Shown: piece after piece, positions 44,401 to 53,400 of the stretch
How positions within the stretch are numbered: the first letter of the stretch is position 1
How the letters are laid out: the number at the start of each line of letters is the position of its first letter
NCBI RefSeq assembly: GCF_037975245.1
Contig: NC_092573.1
Coordinates: 20,679,265 to 20,739,264, forward strand
Direction: 5' to 3'
Length of the DNA stretch: 60,000 nucleotides
Origin: Apostichopus japonicus
Lineage: Eukaryota > Echinodermata > Holothuroidea > Aspidochirotida > Stichopodidae
The notes under the pieces: generated by a model
The model's database searches: none
What the model was told of the DNA's origin: nothing
Seen by the model: only the letters and a program-made list of their open reading frames with translations
Translations under genes and position numbers: made by a program

Positions 44401-47400
44401 AGCACCAAAATTTCTAACTCACAAAGATGTTTCAAGATCACAAGCTTGGTACAAAAGTTGCAGTATTGTGTTAAAACTAGTTTGGTACCTCATTAAAGAA
44501 CATATCATGTAGGACAATAATGTTAGTAGCATATATGTTAATATCCATTGATGTAATGTACAAGCATTCCCTCAAGTGCACAAGGATTGCGTGAACATTA
44601 AGTTTCATTACACCTTGTACAGTATGATGGCCATGTGCTGTCACTGTCGTGCTTTTAATTAGCATTCTACAATATACATGTACACTATGCAGTACACTTA
44701 ATCTTTCCACACATGAACACTGTACAAATTACAAGTGTTCATTGTATGCTAATACCTACAGTACATGCCTGCATACTTAGGTCACTTCCACACCAGCTCT
44801 ACTTCTAGTGTGTGTTCTCCAGTACTGTTAGCTATACCAGCAAAGCCCTCTTCGATAGTGGAGTTCATGGCTATGTCTACCACTTTTCTAAGTTGTTATT
44901 AGGCCAAGTAGGTTCATTCATCAGCTGGGAATTGGTATTTAACACAAAGCTCTTCTTTTCGCATTATACTTGAAATACCAACCAAATCCCTCCTCGCCCA
45001 GCAGTTGCATTCTGTAATGAGGTGTTCATTGTAATTATGTGCAAATCCCATTCCATTGTGTGGCTATGGTGGTGCTGAATGTCAAGAGGACTTTGCATTA
45101 GGTATTGTAACTACATGGTGCTTTTCTTTGCTGTGAAATTTCTTTCACAGATTATGGCAATTGTACACACTGCACTGCTGATTGCTGAAAGGGTTATATA
45201 AGTACTGTGATTTGTGAGGACTACTGTTGTAGTTACAGTACACCTTCATTGCTATGCTCATTATACTAATTGTTATGGAATCAAATCAATGAAATCCAGT
45301 CACACTGGGCTCACCCAGACTGGTCTTTTAACTCTGAACCCATATTCTCTATTATTCAGCCCATAAGTTCACCTAGAGCTACCACATTAATTTCTTTGGA
45401 CTCTCCAATTTTTCTGGTTAGGCCCAAAGTCCTACTTGCTGAAGGGCTCCTTCATGCAGGAACAGTTGCACACAAGATGGTTTACACAGTTAGTAGAGAA
45501 TTAGAGAATTTCTATCTTGAAGGAAACCCAGGCTGACTATTGGAATGTTTGCCAGAAAACTCTGAATTGGATGTTGTGAATTCTATCCTGAATGATATCT
45601 ACTGTACTACATGTATGGCAACAACAGGCAATTTGAATGTTCAATGTCGGTCATTAGAGAGCACTTCAGAACAAGTTTGTTGAGTCCAGTGCACAACATA
45701 AGCAAAACACAGAGCTCTGCTAGTGGAGAGTATTAACACATGTTCAAATTTTGAGCTTCACACAGTCAGTCGGTACTGTAGCGCTAGGTGTGAAAATTAA
45801 CAGTTCTTACACATCACACAAGTTATAATGTATATATATATCTGTACATTGTATACAGTATTGTAGATACTACTACCAACCTACCAACCTACCAGTGCCC
45901 TTACCAGTACTGATGAAAGGGTATACATCAGTTGAACCTACGATAGTATACAAAGGTATATTCTTCCTTGCAAATTTATGAACAGGATGTAAAATAAGCA
46001 CAAACAGACCTGGGAATGGGGTTTAAAAAAAATGGCTATTGACAAGCGGTCGTTAAAGTACCCTATTCTCATGATGATGTGGAACAAGATTTAAGCACTA
46101 ATGCTGATCCTCGGCATCACTGTTTGTCACACAGATAATGACATTATAAAGTTGTTGACATGGTGATTTGGTGTGTTTGTCTCTTTTCTTTGGGTCTTGT
46201 TAATAAAGCTTTCCTGCATATTTCTCCCATGAATAGATGTCAGAACGAGAGCATAGGGGAATGATTGAATCATTGAATGAAGTTAATTTGACCTGCAATG
46301 GTTTGTTCGTTTGGTGGATTCCGAGATAAGAAGTTCATTTAAACAGGGAAATGGGATTTGTTAAATCCTGACCTGTGTGTGGTGTTAAGATGAACTTGCA
46401 AAATCAGATGACCCAGTGCACTCTGAAATTTAAACTGTATTTTCTTATGGTTTCTAAATCCTGAACTTCTTGTGCACATTTTTTTTTTAAATCATTAAAG
46501 TTCTGGTCATAATTAATTGATAGAATATCAAAAATTAGTGCAAGTTGGTCATTGCTCAATGAAAACGTAAGACTGATCATTTCTCTGATTTCTGGAGAAC
46601 AAAGTTTCTATTCGTGGAATAACCCATGTATACCTGTAGTATTTATATCAAAGTGAAATAGTGCACCGTTGCTTAGGGCTATTCAGTATTGGCAGTACTT
46701 TGGGCTGGTGCTATGTTTTTTGTTGTTGCCAAAGTACCAGCAGAAACCTTTGATCCCTAATAAGATTCTGTCCACTTTCATTTCTGTTCTATTAATCAGA
46801 TCCATTCAAAGGTGATTTGACGGATGCACTGGGCTGAGAGTGCCTGTAACCCATGCAAAACAGCTTTGTTTACAATTCATTAGCTACTTTATAGCACAAT
46901 TATGATGTTAATTTATACAGCTTATATTGATCAATGATTGAATGAAGAGTACAATTTAAAGTCATTCAAATTCATACAGTGGTTCTAAAGGGACAGACTG
47001 CAAATTATAAAGCAGTGTCTGTACTTAATATGCCATTCTTGCATTTCCAACATTTTCTTGGTGTTTAAGGAATATCTAATAATAACAACAAAGAGTGGCC
47101 TTGGTATTTACTTCCCTCCTCTCTTACCTATCTACCACTCCACAATTGCACTTTCCTATCTACCTAACTACACATTTGGAAACGTTTTAGCACTGCGCCC
47201 TCGCTCCCTGGGCCACGCCCACTAATTCCTCCTTCCGTATCTACCACCCGGAAGTATACTACACGTAATTTTCCGCGAAATTATCGCTTGTGATTTGTCG
47301 CGTTTTTGGAATCATCCTTGGATAACCAGTAAGTTTTGGGGGCTTAACCAGTGTATTATATTTGAACACAAATGTTGCAAAGTTTGGACCCTACTGTATG

Positions 47401-50400
47401 TTGTTGAACAAGATGGTTTGCTAGTCAAGAAGACTATAAACCTGTCTTGGAACTTTGAAACTCCACCGTTTACTATAAAACAGACAGTTTCCTCTAGGCT
47501 AGTTGGCTGGGGATTGGTCGATGTTGAAATCTCTTCTTTACACAGATCTTGATGTTGTTATCACACATTATAACAACTCTGTGCAAAAACTTTTGCATTT
47601 CTGAGGGTTGAATGTATTTTTTCATCGTTTCAATTTTCTCTTCTTAATTTCATCCAATCAACACAGGCTGAGGAGGAAATGGCCAACTTACAACGTAAAC
47701 TACAACTAACAGAAGAAGAACTTAGCCGTTCTGAGGAAAGAGTAGCTGATCTGCAGAGCAAGTATACCGACATTGAACAAAGCTCAGAAGAAAACGAAAG
47801 GTGAGGAATTTCGTATCCAGAGTGCTGCTGCTGCTTACCTGTCTCGGTAATGGTACAGTCCTCTGGATGTCATACGAGACTTGTAATTTTTTGTAATTCC
47901 AAGTACTCTTGGAAAAAAAAAAAAATTGTTCTCGAAATAGTAACTTGCCGAAAATCACAAAAACAATGGCACCAATTTATCACGCATCCATACACACTTT
48001 TTAAGATCAAGGGTACGATTGAAGGGATTACCAAGCAGTAAGTGACCCATGGCGCGCCTTTTGTTACCCTGTTTGATGACATTGCAAGCATGCATTGTAA
48101 TCCTTTCAAATTTTATAGTTTCATATTCACTATAATCTGGAAATCTTCGTAATTATCTAGATTGAAACAAGATTTTAAAAGTCTACAAAGTCTGATGAGT
48201 AATTGGCTACCAAGTCTGAAACACTCTTCGAAGTCGGTAATCTTTTCAAGCGTTCGAAAGGTTTATACGAGGTTCCCTTTTATTAATTGATTACCAAGTC
48301 TGAAACACCCTTAGAAAACAGTAAGGTTTCTAATGATGTCAGGGGGAACATATAAGGTTGTAGAAGGGATAAAAGCAGGCACGACATTTGATGACTTCCA
48401 ATTGCAAGTCTATACTCTCAAGCTCAACCGTATACTACATTCAAGAACATTTCAACATGCCTTCCAACGTATGGAACTCTTTTCGAGAAGTCCGGGCAGT
48501 CGTCGGTAAAGTGCAAGATCTGTGGCACCTTGTTGAAGTACGCAGCCAGCTGAAACTCCATCATCGGGTCGTTGCAGCATAGAAGGCACCGACAGCAATT
48601 CTGGACGCTCTTGTCAGCCGAACAGTCTGCAACTAGAAGAAAGCTCAGAGGCTCGACGACCTTATCGTCGAGATGGTAGCCAAGGATGAGCTACCAGTCA
48701 GCTTCGTCGAAGGAGATGGATTTCGAGCCGAGCTATGTGGTACCGTCGAGAAAGACTGCGGCAGCGTTACTCACAACATAAGTACAAGAAAAAGAAGGCG
48801 ATCCTGCAAAGGAATTTAGAGAAGATGGCTATTTGTGTCCAACAAAACCGACTGTCGGACTTCCAGATCGTCAGAGGGCTGCAAGGCTGTTACAGCACAG
48901 GGCGATAGATGGATGAATCCAAAGCACACCACGCCCCCTCCTACCAACCCAGAGAAAGCACTTCCTCATAAAAGTGGTGGTGCTCTTTCAAAATTCTAAT
49001 CAGAGTTGTATATATCTACGATTTTGGCTCCAATTTTTTAGGCAAAATTTAACCATTAGTATAATAAAAACGGTTATCGTGTTAGTGAATTAACTGGGAT
49101 AACACAGCCCTAGCGCCTGCGCCCGGCAGTTCTGAACGCCGCCCAGCACAAACAAAATTTTACATATTTCCACCTGGCTCTTTTCTTCATGATTAATTTT
49201 ACAAATTACCAAATTACGGGTGAATTCTTGACACAGAAGTTAGTTCCATTTGCCATCTCAGCAAACCTCATTTGCAAAAATTTTCCAAAGAGGGTGGGAG
49301 ACACCCCCACCCCTTAAGACCCCTCCCTAGGACGTGGATCACACATCCATACAAATCTGCCGGGCACTCAACCATTGCTGAGCACATCCCTGGAGGAGAA
49401 TAGGTGATTATCACCATATTTTTAAGTATCCAGTCTACTGAGTTTGGAAAGGGTAGGGTAGAAGGTGGCTTAAACCAACAACAACCATTACAAATGTTAC
49501 TAAATGGAAAACCAAGTAAATGTTATATTTACTTCCAAATAGTTGAAACAACTATCTGTCTATTAGTACTTAAGCTAGCTCAAGTAGACAACATATATGA
49601 TGTTCCAATTTTATGTCATTCCCTCCTCATAAATCAACACCATAGTCATACAGATACAGTATGACACAGACTGTGAGTCACACCCTGCCTTGTGCACATG
49701 TAGAGCAGTGCCTCGCTTGTTGTGCACATATATTTCAATGGCATCTTGAAAATACACCGGTAGTTTGCATAGCAGACTACCACCGTACAGTCTGTGTGTA
49801 ATGGACCTTTACTGTATACACTGTCTGTTGAGTAATAATACAGTACTACTACTACAACTGTTTAATGAAGAGTGAACAATGACACACACAAGTCCACAGC
49901 TCAGACACATGCATGCCGCATTAATTTGTAGATTATATATCTGCAGCTACAGAAACACGGTGTAATTTGCAGTGGAAAATGTTCAGTGTGGCCATACTTT
50001 TAATAACATGCAGCAGCTCTGCGGGGATTTATATATGAGGCTTTGATAAGAGGCTAGATCATTAGTTGGTGAAGGATTGGCATTTGAAAGCTGGAGAAAG
50101 GTTTTCTGCACTACTGTACCTTTGGAAAAGAAAACCAACGAAGTTCTGCGATTGCCAAATAAAGACGTTCCACATTGTTGTCGATTTGGAAGAATACAGT
50201 GTTTCTTCTGAAAGGAGTTTATTAATTGCACAGAGAGTAAAATGTCTAAATCGTTCTTGGTTTACAGTTTGATCTCTTTTGTGACTCTTTATTAGCAAAG
50301 ATCTTGTTTAATGGAAGTTTGTAACAAATCCTATGTAAAAAGCACGCACCAAGCTACAGAAATCTTCCTTGAACTTTGGAGCCTCAGCTTGAGTTGAAAG

Positions 50401-53400
50401 CCACACCTGTCAAAATCTTTTGAAATGGTCACCATAGTAACCTTACTAAAATTTACAGTACTGTTCATATACAGTGGTATTACAGGTCATTGTAAGTCTG
50501 GTGCCCTCTTGCTGGCTATGGGTTCAAGCCCATAGTATAGCTTATATTGACCCAGTACAAACAAACTTTTTTGTACAGTATGGAGGGTAGAGCATTCCAG
50601 GCTAAGGTGCTATGGCCATCATTGCAATTGTCTGAATAACAAGTTTTTTTTCTGGAACACCATCCAGGGTAACTTACTGTATGCACTAAACTTACAGGCA
50701 GGTACTATAGTTTGTGTGTCTCGTACTGTAAGTACATTTCACTAATTTTAACATGTTGATCGATCACTCTGGCTCCCTCCTACACATCCTAGTTTCTCTC
50801 GGTGTTAGACTGGTAATGGATTCGTTTGACAGAGCATCATCGAGTCGGCGCTCGGCATATTATACTGTACTTAATTTATAAGGAAGTTTTACAGTTTTGT
50901 AGCCTCTTGGCTTGAAGTAATGCAAGTTGGCATTAATTATGCAAATTGCAATCAGCAACGTACAGCTACACCAGGATGTAAACACACAGCGCAAGTTTGA
51001 GAAGTTAACTGTGCGGTAGCGGTGCCCGTCTGATGTCAGTTTTGTTATCATCCGTGGCAGTCGCTATGGAAATAATTGTCTCTTGGCTAGGCTTGTTGCA
51101 CCATGGAAGTGCTAATTCATATATATATAGCAGTATTGGTAATATAATAATGTGCTGGTAGTAGATCCCACATAATCTCCCTGTCAGTTGTGTACATTAA
51201 AAAAGCCAAGTACTGTATCGTAGGCGGGACTTTACACCTGTCCACGTACAGTGCACACACACACACATGCATGCATGCATAGAGTATATATAGGACTTTA
51301 CACCTGTACACATGCAGTGCACACACACACACATGCATGCATGCATAGAGTATATATGGTATATGCTGGAATTATACTGAAAAGCTTTATATCTTATATC
51401 ACATGGAGTCAACTTTCTATTAAACTTTGAGCAGTTTCCTACCCAAACTAAGCATTGCAGATATTTCTACAAAGAATCAGTGTGGGTATTTTTTTCAGGT
51501 TTGTTTGTGTGATTCATGAGGCATAAAGAAATGGCACTTTCAAAATGAGATTGTTAAATCGCCCCGAGATCCTGCTTCATTTTGCATGTATGTGTGTATT
51601 ACAGTGCCAGGCAGGAAGTAGAAAGAGACTCATTTTGTGTGACATTAAAAAAGCCTACACTCCTTAATCAGGCGTCTGGTTATGAATATCATGTCACTCA
51701 AATACATATCTCTCAGACTTCCCATCTCTGAACTTCTACATAGTTTGTCTGGCTTGATGTCATACCCACCCACTAAATACCCTTTCTGTTTGCACTTTCA
51801 TTTCCTATTGCCAGTTGAAGGTTGTTTATTAGAGGTTACCATAGTGATTGGATGGGGCTGCTTTTGTAATTGCTCTGTGTGTGACCTCAGTTCCCAGGTT
51901 GGAATAATAAGGTCAATGTTGCTATTTCAGTATGCAGTATGAAGCAACTGCACAGAGCAATATGTAAACCCCTCACTATGCAGTACAGTACTACATGACT
52001 GTATGTTATTCTTGATATATCCCATACTGGCATTCACTGTATGTTGACACTATGACAGGTAGCAGCATGCAGTTAGTGATGGTTGTGGGATACATTCATG
52101 TTTTCATAACTTCTAGCAGTATGGCTTCAATATGGCCTGGCAGTCAGTCAAATAATACAGTGTTTATATTGGATTGTTACTGTGGCTATGACAATATCAT
52201 CATTTTGTAACTGGCTTCCTTGAGAGAAACTTCACAGTGACATATAACTTACCTGTCCCCACTTTTATGTGTCTGGAATACTGTTGTACTTAATCACATA
52301 CATCCAAGTATTACATGTATGGAGAACCTTGCGGTCACACTTATTCACTCCATTAGTTTGGGTTTTGGTCACAGCATTGCATCCTAAATTCAGCTACCAT
52401 ATATTTCAGCATTATTGTTTTAAGATATGTACTGAAAGTGCTGTAGTGCCGTTACTACATTTTGGCTTACTTGCTATATTTTGATCAAGTTTCCAGAATC
52501 TACAATTTTTGGTTTCTAAAAAGTTACAGAAGTTGTCATAATCATGTTGAGCTTTTAAAAACCAAAATCAAAAATTTATGTGGCCAGCAAGGTGTATGGA
52601 CTACTGAATCATTATGTGCAAGCATTAATGGAACCTAATCATATATACAGGTCTGTATGCTACCTTGAAGTTTTGCATGTTAAATAGTTAACACAGGTAG
52701 GGAGGACAAAGTGACTAATGAGAATCTTGAATCTTTCTGAGGTCTGTCCAAGTATTAACTATCTACACTGTTGACAAATCCCCAATCCTGCTCAGAGCAA
52801 ACATAAAAAACAAAATATCTCGCCCATTGTATAATAGTGAATTTGACACCCAGTGTGGATGAGAGCAACTTTCCGTTAAATCTGTACTTGTACCATACTG
52901 TATTACCTGTAATATAACATGATTGTTTTGTGCTTCAAGTTCTGTTCAATTGAAAATAAAAATTTTTTTTTTGGGGGGGGGGGGGGATTCTTGGAATTTA
53001 TATCAGTACTGCTCTGTAAAAGTTGAACAGATCTTCTAGTGGACACATCTATTGCTTTCACAGGTGTGTCTGACAAGACTGTCATTTGCGGGGATTGTTT
53101 TTCTGACAGCTGTCATAATTATAACCAATCGATTTTAATTTCTTACAATTTTTATCTTTGCAGGCAAAGGAAAGTACTTGAGAGCAGGAGTGCGGCAGAT
53201 GATGAGAGGGTAAGGCCGTTCTGTCTTTTTTTGGGTGATTTCACCTCAAGTGAGACGAAGATGTGCGGGTGGGAAGGGGGGCTGGGGTGGATGTTAAGTC
53301 GGAAAGGAGCAAAAGAGGATGTTGACGTCTACAGTAATGACTTGGACATGTAGGACATTGTAAAATTGTGTCTTTGGATCGACATGTCTGTTTAAAAGCT

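Noticed and set aside
50510-50545. tRNA-like B box in hairpin CTATGGGTTCAAGCCCATAG
   Set aside because: No A box at proper distance and no cloverleaf; best regarded as a small palindrome.
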